A stretch of DNA of 64,000 nt from Stomorhina lunata (Eukaryota; Arthropoda; Insecta; Diptera; Rhiniidae). Of the stretch, positions 47,813-57,784 are shown piece by piece. Both the position numbers and the translations under genes were made by a program. The stretch is from positions 37,084,779 through 37,148,778 of the forward strand of contig OW121742.1 in the NCBI GenBank assembly GCA_933228675.1. The letters run 5' to 3'. The notes under the pieces are model-generated. The model searched no databases. It was given only the letters and a program-made list of their open reading frames with translations, and was not told the origin of the DNA. Position 1 is the first letter of the stretch; each line of letters begins with the position of its first letter.

Positions 47813-49245
47813 GAAAATTTTTATAACGAAAATTTTCTATAGAAAATTTTTATAACGAAAATTTTCTATAGAAAATTTTTACAACGAAAATTTTCTATAG
47901 AAAATTTTTACAACGAAAATTTTCTATAGAAAATTTTTACAACGAAAACTTCTTTTCTATAGAAAATTTTTACAACGAAAATTTTCTATAGAAAATTTTT
48001 ACAACGAAAACTTCTTTTCTATAGAAAATTTTTATAACAAAAATTTTCCATGGAACAATTTTGAAACAAAAATTTTCTTGAGAAGAGTTTTACAACAAGA
48101 ATTTAATACAGAAAAATTCTATAACTAAAATTTTCTATAGAAAAATTTTATAACAATAATTTTCTACAGAAAAATTGTATAAAAATTTGCCAAAACATTT
48201 TTCTATAGAAGAAATTTGTTAAAAAAAACTATATAAGGAATTTGGTAAAAAAATTCTGTAGGAAAATTTGGTAAAAAATTGTTTGACTAATTGTTTCTAT
48301 AGAAGAAATTTGTTAAAAAAAATTTATAGAAAAAATTTGGTCAAAAAATTTTTCTGTAGAAAAAATTTTCTGTAGAAAAATTCGATCAAAAATTTTTTTT
48401 TATACAAACAATTTTTCTATGAAAAAAATTTTGTAAACAATTTTCTATAGAAAGAATTTGGTCAATAACATTTTCTTTAGAAAATATTTATTCAAAAAAA
48501 TTTTCTACGGAAATAATAATAAGGTCGAACATCTTTTTATAGAAGAACTTCGGATAAAAATATTTTCTATGGAATAAATTTGTTGGAAAAAATGTTTTAA
48601 GTAAAAGATTGGTCAAAAAGTTAAATATAAAAAAAACTTAGAAAAAAAAATTTCGTAAAAAAATTTTCTATTCAAAAAATTTGGGCAAATAATTTTTTGT
48701 AGAAGAAATTTAGATAAGAAAAATGTCTATAGAAAAAACTGGACGAAAACATTTTTTTAAAGTCAAATGTTGGTCAAAAAGTTCTTCTATTTAAAAAAAA
48801 TTGGTCAAACAAATATTTCTATTCTAGAAATTTGGTCAAAAATTTTTTTTATAATAAAAATTTGTTCAAAAAAATCTTCTTTAGAAAAAAAAAATTGGTT
48901 AAAAAATGTTTCTTTAGAAAAAAAATTTGGTTAAAAAAATTTTCTATAGAAAAAATTTGGACAAAAAATTTTTCTATAGAAAAAATTTAGTAAAAAATTG
49001 TTTTGTAGAAAAAATTTGGGCAAAAAAAATTTTTTTCAAAGAAAAAATTTGATCAAAAAATTTAGTCAAAAATGTTTTTTTAAAAAAATAACAAAATTGT
49101 CGGGGATTAAAAAAGGAAATGATTGGCATTTAATCCTTGTCTATTACATTTATTTAAAACGTAAAATAATTTTCTATCAAAAAAAAAAAAATTGGTTAAC
49201 AAATTTTCTTAAAGAACAAATTTTATCAACAAATTTTCCTATAGC
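47813..49245 (-). repeat. Family D satellite, reverse, grading into a TTGGTCAAAAAATT variant
   Basis: From 47813 to ~48060 the units are clean (ACAACGAAAATTTTCTATAG), including a duplicated variant ACAACGAAAACTTCTTTTC at ~47940 and ~48000. From ~48180 on they are degenerate with the motif AAATTTGGTCAAAAAATTTT next to TTCTATAGAAAA. No genuine coding sequence; the frame at 48998-49249 is repeat noise. Confidence 0.85.
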
Positions 49246-49250
49246 CTAGT

Positions 49251-49577
49251 CTGTTTCTTAGTCTATGTCTTAGTCTATGTCTTAGTCTATATCCTAGTCT
49301 ATGTCTTAATCTATGTCTTAGTCTATGTCTTAGTCTATGTCTTAGTCTATGTCTCAGGCTATGACTTAATTTATGTCTTAGTCTATGTCTTACATTATGT
49401 CTTAGTATATGTATATCATCTTCTATGTCTTAGTATATGTATGTCTTAGTCTATGTCCTAGTCTATGTCTTAGTCTATGTCTTAGGCTATATCTTAGTCT
49501 ATGCCTTAGTCTATGTCTTAGTCTATGTCCTAGTCTATGATGTTGTCTATGTCTTAGTTTATGTTTTAGTCTGTGAA
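49251..49577 (+). repeat. 12-bp satellite array (CTTAGTCTATGT)n, forward, degenerate
   Basis: About 27 diverged copies of the same 12-mer as at 23.1 and 25.7 kb, inserted in the TTGGTCAAAAAATT satellite. It is older than the other 12-mer arrays, judged by the number of substitutions. The 79-codon frame starting at 49437 is a repeat artefact. Confidence 0.93.
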
Positions 49578-50620
49578 AAAATTTGTTGCAAACATATTTT
49601 TACAAAAAAATTTGGTCAAACAATTTTTGTATCGAAAAAATTTCAAAAACTTTTTAGTCAACCAAAATTTGTATAGAAGAAATTTGGCCAAAAAAATTTT
49701 CTATAGATGAAATTTGGTAAAAAAAAGCAAAGCAGTTTATTCAAGAAATTTTTCTATAGAAAAAATTTGGTCAAAGAAATTTTCTGAAAAAGAATTTGGT
49801 CATAACATTTTTCTATAGAAGAAATTTGGTCATCGTTTGGTCAAATCAACAATTTATTCAAAAAATGTTTTTTTAGAAAATATTTATTCAAGAAATTTTC
49901 TATAACGAAAATTTCTTAAAAAAAATTATATAGATAAAATTTGGTACAAAAAAATTTCTATAGAAAAAATTTGATCCAAAAATTTTTTATAGTTTACTAT
50001 AAAAAAATTATTTAATTTTATAAAAAAATGTTGGTCTTCTACAGAAAAAATTATCGCTTTCCATAGAAAACTTTTTGTTTTCTGAAACCAAATTTTCGTT
50101 TTCTATGTGAAAATTTTCGTTTCCATAGAAAAATTTTCGTTGTCTATAGAAAAACTTTTATTTTCTATAGAAAATTTGTTTAATAATTCCTAAAGAAAAG
50201 TGATCGCTTTATAAAAAAACATTTTCGTTAAAAAAAAAATAGTTTTCTATAGAAAACGTTTTATTTTCTAAAGAAAAATTAATAATTTCTATAGGAACAG
50301 TTTTGTATTCTACACAAAAATTTTCTCTTTTTAAAGAAAAATTGTAGTTTTCTGAAGGAAAATCTTCGTTACCATAGAAAATTTTTCGTTTTTTATAGAA
50401 AAATTAAATTTTCTATAATTTGTTTTTACGACTTCTACAGAAAAATTATCGTCTTCTATAGAAACATTTTTGGGTTTTTATAGAAAAATTGTCATTTTTT
50501 ATAGAAAACTTTTAGATTTCTACAGAGGACATAATAGTTTTCTGAAGAAAGCTATTACTTTTTTAAAGAAATTGTTTGTTTTGTATAGAAAAATTTTTGT
50601 TTAGGTAAAGATAAATTTTG
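49578..50620. repeat. Degenerate satellite upstream of IR gene 3
   Basis: TTGGTCAAAAAATT-type units to ~49990, then irregular ATTTTCGTTTTCTATAGAAA units (CGTT direction, forward) to ~50610. It ends where homology to the upstream region of gene 4 begins. Confidence 0.8.
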
Positions 50621-50718
50621 TAATTAGGTAGTTCTAATATGATTTTGTAGCGTCCCACAACATAAGCCGAAGAAAACATCAAAAATTTTCTAGCTCTGTC
50701 TAATTAGATATTTGTGGC

Positions 50719-50974
50719 AATAAGGAAAAAGTGCTTCTTAAGTTGTGAAAGAAAAATTGTTATTTGGAAAAATAGCTTAACATTTTTTAAGCTTTTATTC
50801 CGAATAAGATTGCACATTGAAAAAAGATAAGCAAAAAGCAATTAGGCTATAAGTTTTTGAAAGCTCGTACAAAATAATTGAAACTTTGCCCATGGGTACT
50901 TTTAAATATGAAGATTTCAAATCTGCCCTTAACTCAAATTTTGCTTAAGTCGACTTAAACACTTTTTCCTTATT
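50719..50974. mobile_element. Candidate MITE in the gene 3 promoter region
   Basis: AATAAGGAAAAAGTG (50719-50733) is a perfect inverted repeat of CACTTTTTCCTTATT (50960-50974). The homologous sequence upstream of gene 4 has longer arms with the same ends, so the structure predates the gene 3/gene 4 duplication. Inside the right arm lies a perfect palindrome TTAAGTCGACTTAA (50945-50958). It is non-coding. It could equally be a conserved regulatory inverted repeat. Confidence 0.5.
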
Positions 50975-51209
50975 ACTATAGATATTACAATTTTCGAATA
51001 AGGAAATATTTTAATCGTTATGGGTGGGATAATATTATATTATGGGTAGAAAGAAATTAGAGCTATTACTTTTGATTTAACTTTTGATTAAAGGACAAAA
51101 TAGCGGAATATTGACATGTGATACAAATAGTTTCAAACAGTTTTGAATAGGGAAATATTTTGAAAGGGTAATAACTCAATGTTACGCCACTTATCCCTAT
51201 TGTATGTGT

Positions 51210-51226
51210 TTAGTTAGTTCTTAGCA
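51210..51226 (+). promoter_or_regulatory. Putative initiator (TTAGTT) of IR gene 3
   Basis: TTAGTT at 51210-51215, A at 51212, 15 nt before the ATG. The preceding ~250 bases are conserved with gene 4, for example TTTTGATTTAACTTTTGATT, GATACAAATA and TTTTGAATAGGGAAATATTT, which marks them as the shared proximal promoter. Confidence 0.45.
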
Positions 51227-52985
51227 ATGCACGGGAAAGTAGTGCACTTTCTTATAATTTTTCAGTTTATTCAGATAATACAAAGTCATTTAAGTATCAG
51301 CCAAATTATAGGGGATTTGAATAAAAGTTATGAGCTGGAATTAAATGTTTTAATCAATTTTGAACTGGAAGTACAAAAAGGCCATGAAGCTTTTGAGGAT
51401 GTTTTGCAGATGAAAGAAGTTCCTAAACTAATTGTCGCTCAGAAAACGAACAATGTCAAGGCTTTATATAAGGACTTTACCAAGCAATGTCTTATAATAG
51501 TTTGGATTTCAACAGAAAATATATTGGCCACCTTGAAATTTTTGGACCAACTATTGTGGACCATACATTTTCAAGATATTTTGATGATATACGAGAAGAA
51601 AAGGAAATATGGTAAAGACGTGAATTTAACTGAAAGTCAACAGGAAATGGAGGAATTGCATGAGATTTTCACTTTATGCTGGAGAAAGGGCTTCATTTCA
51701 TTGTTACTTTGGCGGGATCAAAAGTTGTATACCTATCATCCTTATCCCTCAATTAAAGTGGTACAACTTTACTCCTTAAGCGAATATCAAGATAAAACCT
51801 ATTTAAGAAATTTCCAACAAAAGCAATATCTTGTACCTTTTGTCGAATTTCCGCCAGTATGTTTCTCCTATACGAATCGTAAAGGTGAACTCTTAAGGGC
51901 TGGCACGGTTTATAGCTGGATTTCGTTATTCTTCAAACACCACAACGGCTCACTTCAGCATCAGTTTTTGGATATGTGGACCAATAATATACAATACGCT
52001 CAACTTATGGAACTACGAGCAAAATATGATTTTGCCTTTTCTCCTATATTTCTATTGGATTCGGATATACTAAATTTCACTGAAAGTGAATGTTTGCTAC
52101 TGACCCGAACTGTTCTGATGGAACCGGGAAATCTTTGCCGGTTTATATATTGTAATACCCTTTGAGGGGGTTGTCTGGTTTTTGTTAGTGATAACTGGTT
52201 TTCTATATTTTATGTTCTTCATTCTTTTTACCTATCTGGTCTATGGTCGTTGGAATTTGGCCCAGGCCTTTCAGGATGCCTTCAAAATCATTATTTTTTT
52301 GGGCGTTAAAACAAAAATATTAAGTAAAACTTTTGTAATAAATTTTGCTATTTCTTTATTATTTCTCTTTACCGGTATTTTTCTCACCAATTATTACACC
52401 TCAAGTCTCTGGAGTTTGTATACCAGTAAAGTCTATGAACCGGAATTGCGCTATATAGAAGATATTAGAAGAAACAATCTAAAAATTTTAGAATATTCAG
52501 CCGATGTTGATACATGGAAAAAACAGAATTTGAGTTCGATTTTTTACGAACGTATTGAAACCGGGAATAATTTGGATTTAATACAAGGTCGTGAGAACTT
52601 GAATATGTCATATATGTATTCGGTTTCCGACATATTCGCTGATTTTCTATTATTTCGTCAGACCAATCTCAAGCATCCGATAGCCAAAGTTCTAGAACAA
52701 CCTTTAAATTATCGGGCCCTTTTCTTCAGTTTACCCAAACGTTCGCCCATTATTCATCAGTTTAATCGTTATTTGTTATATCTAAAAGAAAGTGGCTTGT
52801 TTGATAAAATTATTGGCGATACCAAATGGCACGGGGTGTTGAGTGGTAGTTATAAGCCCTTTTTGGAAGCAGAAGAGAATAAATCTTTGTCACTGGAGTA
52901 TTTTCATTATATATTTATTATGTGGTTTATAGGTCTAGGCTGTGGTTTAATCAGTTTTTCATGTGAAATATTTAAGAGTAAATAA
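51227..52985 (+). pseudogene. Divergent ionotropic receptor (IR gene 3), frameshifted by an 8-bp deletion
   Basis: Near-identical sister of gene 4. Both start MHGKVVHFLIIF and align without length change until the S1/M1 junction. There gene 4 has 24 bases encoding MVPAPREI, and gene 3 has 16. The shared GGGAAATC lies 899 bases after the ATG here and 907 in gene 4, and total lengths are 1759 and 1767, so a single 8-bp deletion (around 52118-52126) explains everything. Frame 1 then ends at a stop at 52163-52165 after 312 codons, just before M1. The rest (52182-52985 in the next frame) still encodes intact M1, pore, M3 (NYYTSSLWSLYTS), S2 and M4 with no further stop. The lesion is therefore young, or an assembly error. 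As it stands the product lacks every channel helix. AATAAA overlaps the final stop codon. Confidence 0.88.
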
Positions 52986-53029
52986 ATAAAAACATATAAT
53001 GAAATAATAGACAGAGTGTTATTTTAATT

Positions 53030-55250
53030 TCGGGAAAAAACGGTATAAAATTTTTGCAATAGCAAAAATCAAATTTTTTTCGCAACAATTTTTCTACAAG
53101 AACAATTTTGCATTTGTTTTTCTAACAAAAAAATTTTGTTAAAAAAATTTTTTCTATAAAAAATATTCAAAAAAAATTTTTCTATAAAAAAATATTCAAA
53201 AAAAAAATTTTATAAAAAAAATTTTTTAATGAAAATTTTTCTATGAAAAATTGTATAACGAAAATTTGTCAATGAAAAAATTTTATAACGAAAATTTGTC
53301 AATGAAAAAATTTTAAGAACGAAATTTTTCTATGAAAAAATTTTGATGACGAAAGTTTTTTTATGAAAAAATTTTGATAATGAAAATTTTTTCATGAAAA
53401 AATTATGATAACAAAAATTTTTTGATGAAAAAATTTTGACAACGAAAATTTTTTATGAAAAAATTTTGATAACGAAAATTTTTCTATAGAAAAAAATTTT
53501 TAACGAAAATTTTTGTAAAGAAAAAATTGTTAAACGAAAATTTTTTTATAGAAAAAAATTTTTTCTATGAAAAATTATCGTTAAAAAATTTTTTTCTTTA
53601 GAAAAATTTTCGTTAAAAAAATTTTTTCTATAGAAAAATTTTCGTTAAAAAATTTTTTCTGTAGAAAAATTTTCGTTAAAAAATTTTTTCTGTAGAAAAA
53701 TTTTCGTTAAAAAATTTTTTCTATAGAAAAATTATTGGTAAAAAATTTTTTCTATAGAAAAATTTTCGATAAAAAAATTTTTCTATAGAAAAATTTTCAT
53801 TAAAAGAAATTTTCTATAGAAAAATTTTCGTTAAAAAAATTTTTCTATAGAAAAATTTTCTTTCAAAAAATTTTTTCTATAGAAAAATTTTCGTTAAAAA
53901 ATTTGTTTCTTTAAAAAAATTTTCGTTAAAAAATTTTTTCTATAGAAAAATGTTCGTTAAAAAATTTTTTCCATAGAAAAATTTTCGTTAAAAAATTTTT
54001 TCTATAGAAAAATTTTCGTTAAAAAATTTTTTCTGTAGAAAAATTTTCGTTAAAAAATTTTTTCTGTAGAAAAAATTTCATTAAAAAATTTTTTCTATAG
54101 AAAAATTATTGGTAAAAAATTTTTTCTATAGAAAAATTTTCGATAAAAAAATTTTTCTATAGAAAAATTTTCGTTAAAAAAATTTTTCTATAGAAAAATT
54201 TTCTTTCAAAAAATTTTTCTATAGAAAAATTTTCTTTCAAAAAAATTTTTCTATAGAAAAATTTTCGTTAAAAAATTTTTTCTATAGAAAAATTTTCGTT
54301 AAAAAATTTTTTCTATAGAAAAATTTTCGTTAAAAAAATTTTTTCTATAGAAAAATTTTCGTTAAAAAATTTTTTCTATAGAAAAATTTTCGTTAAAAAA
54401 TTTTTTCTATAGAAAAATTTTCGTTAAAAAATTTTTTCTATAGAAAAATTTTCGTTAAAAAATTTTTTCTATACAAAAATTTTCGTTAAAAAATTTTTTC
54501 TATAGAAAAATTTTCGTTAAAAAATTTTTTCTATAGAAAAATTTTCGTTAAAAAATTTTTTCTATAGAAAAATTTTCGTTAAAAAATTTTTTCTATAGAA
54601 AAATTTTCGCGAAAAAAAATTTTTTCTATAGAAAAATTTTCGTGAAAAAAATTTTTTGTATAGAAAAATTTTCGTGAAAAAATTTTTTGTATAGAAAAAT
54701 TTTCGTGAAAAAAATTTTTTCTATAGAAAAATTTTCGTGAAAAAAATTTTTTCTATAGAAAAATTTTCGTGAAAAAAAATTTTTTCTATAGAAAAATTTT
54801 CCTGAAAAAAAATTTTTTCTATAGAAAAATTTTCGTGAAAAAAATTTTTTCTATAGAAAAATTTTCGTGAAAAAAATTTTTTCTATAGAAAAATTTTCGT
54901 TAAAAATTTTTTTTCTTTAGAAAAATGTTCGTTAAAAAATTTTTTCTATAGAAAAATTTTCGTTAAAAAAATTTTTTCTATAGAAAAATTATCGTTAAAA
55001 AAATTTTTTCTATAGAAAAATTTTCGTTAAAAAATTTTTTCTGTAGAAAAATTTTTTCTGTAGAAAAATTTTTTCTATAGAAAAATTTTCCATAAAAAAG
55101 TTTTTCTGTAGAAAAATTTTCGGTTAAAAATTTTTTCTAGACAAAAAATTTTTTTTCTTTGGAAAAATTTTCGTTAAAAAATTTTTCTATAGAAACATTT
55201 CCGTTTTTTTTTATTTAACTTCCGTTTTTTTTAGGAAAATTTTCGTTTAA
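53030..55250. repeat. Family D 31-bp satellite between IR genes 3 and 4, with internal orientation switch
   Basis: From 53030 to ~53560 the direction is reverse (ATAACGAAAATTTTTC). From ~53570 to 55250 it is forward, with the clean 31-bp unit GAAAAATTTTCGTTAAAAAA plus TTTTTTCTATA and a later CGTGAAAAAAATTT subvariant (54600-54900). The array therefore contains its own head-to-head inversion. TTTTTCTATAGAAAAA is a perfect palindrome in every unit. Confidence 0.95.
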
Positions 55251-55372
55251 GCAAAGAGAAATATATATAGTAATTAGATAGTTCCTTTATAATTTTGTGG
55301 CGGCCCACAACATAAGCCGAAAGAAACAATAGAAAATTCCCAGCTCTGTATAATTAAAGGTGTATCTGTGGC

Positions 55373-55727
55373 AATAAGGAAGAAGTGCTTAAGTCTAATT
55401 GTTTGGTTTAGCAATTTTAAATATTTATTGTCTTATTCTTATGAGGGCAATCACTTAAATTCTGTAATTATCAATAAGTTATAAAACAAGATTTGTTGTT
55501 TGCAAAAATAGCTTATAATTTGTTAGGCTTTCATTCCGAATGAGATTGCACATTAAAAGGAAATAAGCAAACATTAATTATGGTATAACTTTCTGAAAGA
55601 TTGTACAAAATAATTGAAACTTTGCTCATGGGTAGCTTTGAAATCTTTATATTCAAAAGTATAAAGACTTCAAAGCTGCCCTTAATTCAAATTTTGCTAA
55701 AGACGACTTAAGCACCTTTTCCTTATT
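55373..55727. mobile_element. Candidate MITE in the gene 4 promoter region
   Basis: The left arm starts AATAAGGAAGAAGTGCTTAA (55373) and the right arm ends with its reverse complement (GCACCTTTTCCTTATT, to 55727). The arms are 23 bp with two mismatches. Compared with the homologous copy upstream of gene 3 it carries about 100 extra internal bases. Shared sequence continues outside both ends in both copies, so insertion, if that is what it was, came before the gene duplication. Confidence 0.5.
55630..55681. promoter_or_regulatory. Hairpin-forming inverted repeat upstream of IR gene 4
   Basis: GGGTAGCTTTGAAATCTTTATA and the reverse complement of TATAAAGACTTCAAAGCTGCCC differ at two positions, around an 8-base loop. 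The gene 3 copy has only the right half of this structure, so it was gained in gene 4 or lost in gene 3. Function unknown. Confidence 0.55.
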
Positions 55728-55953
55728 ACTATAGATATTACAATTTTTAAATAAGGTAAGATTTTAATCGTAAAGGGTGGGATAATGTATTGTAATGGTT
55801 AGGAAGAAATTAGAGCTATTAATTTTGATTTAACTTTTGATTAAAGGACAAACTTGCGGAAAAGTGACACGTGATACAAATATTTTCAAACCGTTTTGAA
55901 TAGGGAAATATTTTGAAAGGGCACTAGTTCAATAGTTCTATCCAATTGTATGT

Positions 55954-55970
55954 TTAGTTAGCTCTTAGCA
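55954..55970 (+). promoter_or_regulatory. Putative initiator (TTAGTT) of IR gene 4
   Basis: TTAGTT at 55954-55959, A at 55956, 15 nt before the ATG; same position as in genes 2 and 3. There is no TATA box at the expected distance. Confidence 0.45.
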
Positions 55971-57737
55971 ATGCACGGGAAAGTAGTGCACTTTCTTATA
56001 ATTTTTATGTTTATTCATATAATAAAAAGTGATTCAAATATCAGCCAAGTTATAGAGGATTTGAACAGAAGTTATAGACTGGAGCTTAATGTTTTAATAA
56101 ATTTTGAACTGGAAGCACAAAAAGGCCATGAAGCTTTTATGGACGTTTTGCAGATGAAAGAAATTCCTAAACTAATTGTTGCTCAGAAATCGGACAATGT
56201 AAAGGCTTTATATAAGAACTTTACCAAACAATGTCTTATAATAGTTTGGATTTCAACAGAAAATATATTGGCCGTCTTGAAATTTTTGGACCAACTACTG
56301 TGGACCATACATTTTCAAGATATTTTGATGATATACGAGAAGAAAAGGAAATATGGTAAAGACGCGAATTTAACTGAAAGTCAACAGGAAATGGAGGAAT
56401 TGCATGAGATTTTCACTTTATGCTGGAGTAAGGGCTTTATTTCATTGTTACTTTGGCGGGATCAAAAGTTGTATACCTATCACCCTTATCCCGCAATAAA
56501 AGTAGTACAACTTTACTCTTTAAATGAATACCAAGATAAATCCTATTTAACAAATTTCCAACAAAAGCAATATCTTGTACCTTTTGTCGAATATCCGCCT
56601 GTATGTTTCTCCTATACGAATCGTAAAGGTGATCTCTTAAGGGTTGGCACAGTTTATAGCTGGATTTCATTGTTCTTCAAACACCACAACGGCTCACTTC
56701 AGCATCAGTTTTTGGATATGTGGACCAAAAATATACAATACGCTCAACTTTTAGAACTACGAGCAAAATATGATTTTGCCTTTTCTCCTATATTTCTAAT
56801 GGATTCGGATTTACTAAATTTCACCGATACTGAATGTTTGCTTCTGACCCGAATTGTACTGATGGTCCCAGCACCTCGGGAAATCTTTGCCGGTTTATAT
56901 ATTGTAATACCCTTTGAGGGGATTGTCTGGTTTGCGGTAGTGGCAACCGGTTTGCTTTATTTTATGTTCTTCATTCTTTTAACCTATCTACTCTATGGTC
57001 GTTTGATTTGGGCCCACGCTTTTGAGGATGCCTTCAAAATCATTATTTTTTTGGGCGTTAAAACAAAAATATCAAGTCAAATTTTTATACTAAATTTTGC
57101 TGTTTCTTTATTATTTCTCTTTACCGGTATTTTTCTTACCAATTATTACACCTCAAGTCTCTGGAGTTTGTATACCAGTAAAGTCTATGAACCGAAATTG
57201 CGCTATATAGAAGATATTAGAAGAAACAATCTAAAAATTCTAGAATATTCAGCCGATATTGATTTATGGAAAAAACAGAATTTGAGTTCGATATTTTACG
57301 AAAGGCTTACTACCGGCAATGATTCGGATTTAATACAAAGTCGTGAGAATCTGAATATGTCATATATGTATGCGGTTTCCGACATATTCGCTGATTTTCT
57401 ATTATTTCGTCAGACCTATCTCAAACATCCGATAGCCATGGCATTGAAACAACCTTTGTATTATAGGGCCCTTTTCTTAAGTTTACCCAAACGTTCGCCC
57501 ATTATTCATCAGTTTAATCGTTATTTGTTATATTTAAAAGAAAGTGGCTTGTTTGATAAAATCTTAGGCGATACCAAATGGCATGGGGTGTTGAGCGGTA
57601 GTTTTAAGCCCTTTTTAGATGCAGAAGAGAATAAATCATTGTTCCTGGAGTATTTTCATTATATTTTTATTATGTGGTTTATAGGTTTAGGTTGTGGTTT
57701 AATGAGTTTTTTATGTGAAATATTTAAGAGAAAATAA
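55971..57737 (+). CDS. Divergent ionotropic receptor (IR gene 4), intact
   Basis: 588-aa predicted chemosensory channel subunit. Signal peptide 1-20 (VVHFLIIFMFIHIIKS); divergent N-terminal region; S1 with CFSYTNRKGDLLRVGTVYSW (212-231); M1 ~309-343 (IVIPFEGIVWFAVVATG); pore ~351-363 (FEDAFKIIIFLGV); M3 ~371-402 with NYYTSSLWSLYTS, a degenerate form of the glutamate-receptor SYTANLAAFLT; S2 ~405-555 with several N-glycosylation sequons such as NMS at 462; M4 ~561-584. It is the intact paralog of gene 3, the duplication distance being 4744 bases from ATG to ATG. An AATAAA overlaps the stop codon (57733-57738). Membership in the IR family is firm; the ligand and exact orthology (Ir52/Ir94-like) are not determinable here. 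Confidence 0.93.
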   Translation: MHGKVVHFLIIFMFIHIIKSDSNISQVIEDLNRSYRLELNVLINFELEAQKGHEAFMDVLQMKEIPKLIVAQKSDNVKALYKNFTKQCLIIVWISTENILAVLKFLDQLLWTIHFQDILMIYEKKRKYGKDANLTESQQEMEELHEIFTLCWSKGFISLLLWRDQKLYTYHPYPAIKVVQLYSLNEYQDKSYLTNFQQKQYLVPFVEYPPVCFSYTNRKGDLLRVGTVYSWISLFFKHHNGSLQHQFLDMWTKNIQYAQLLELRAKYDFAFSPIFLMDSDLLNFTDTECLLLTRIVLMVPAPREIFAGLYIVIPFEGIVWFAVVATGLLYFMFFILLTYLLYGRLIWAHAFEDAFKIIIFLGVKTKISSQIFILNFAVSLLFLFTGIFLTNYYTSSLWSLYTSKVYEPKLRYIEDIRRNNLKILEYSADIDLWKKQNLSSIFYERLTTGNDSDLIQSRENLNMSYMYAVSDIFADFLLFRQTYLKHPIAMALKQPLYYRALFLSLPKRSPIIHQFNRYLLYLKESGLFDKILGDTKWHGVLSGSFKPFLDAEENKSLFLEYFHYIFIMWFIGLGCGLMSFLCEIFKRK

Positions 57738-57784
57738 ATAGTAACGAATTATGAAAAGTTGGACTGAGTGATATTTTTGAATTT

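Noticed and set aside
51227..52985. Reading gene 3 as two separate genes
   Set aside because: The two frames together match gene 4 end to end with a single 8-bp difference; the second frame has no signal peptide or ligand-binding S1 half.
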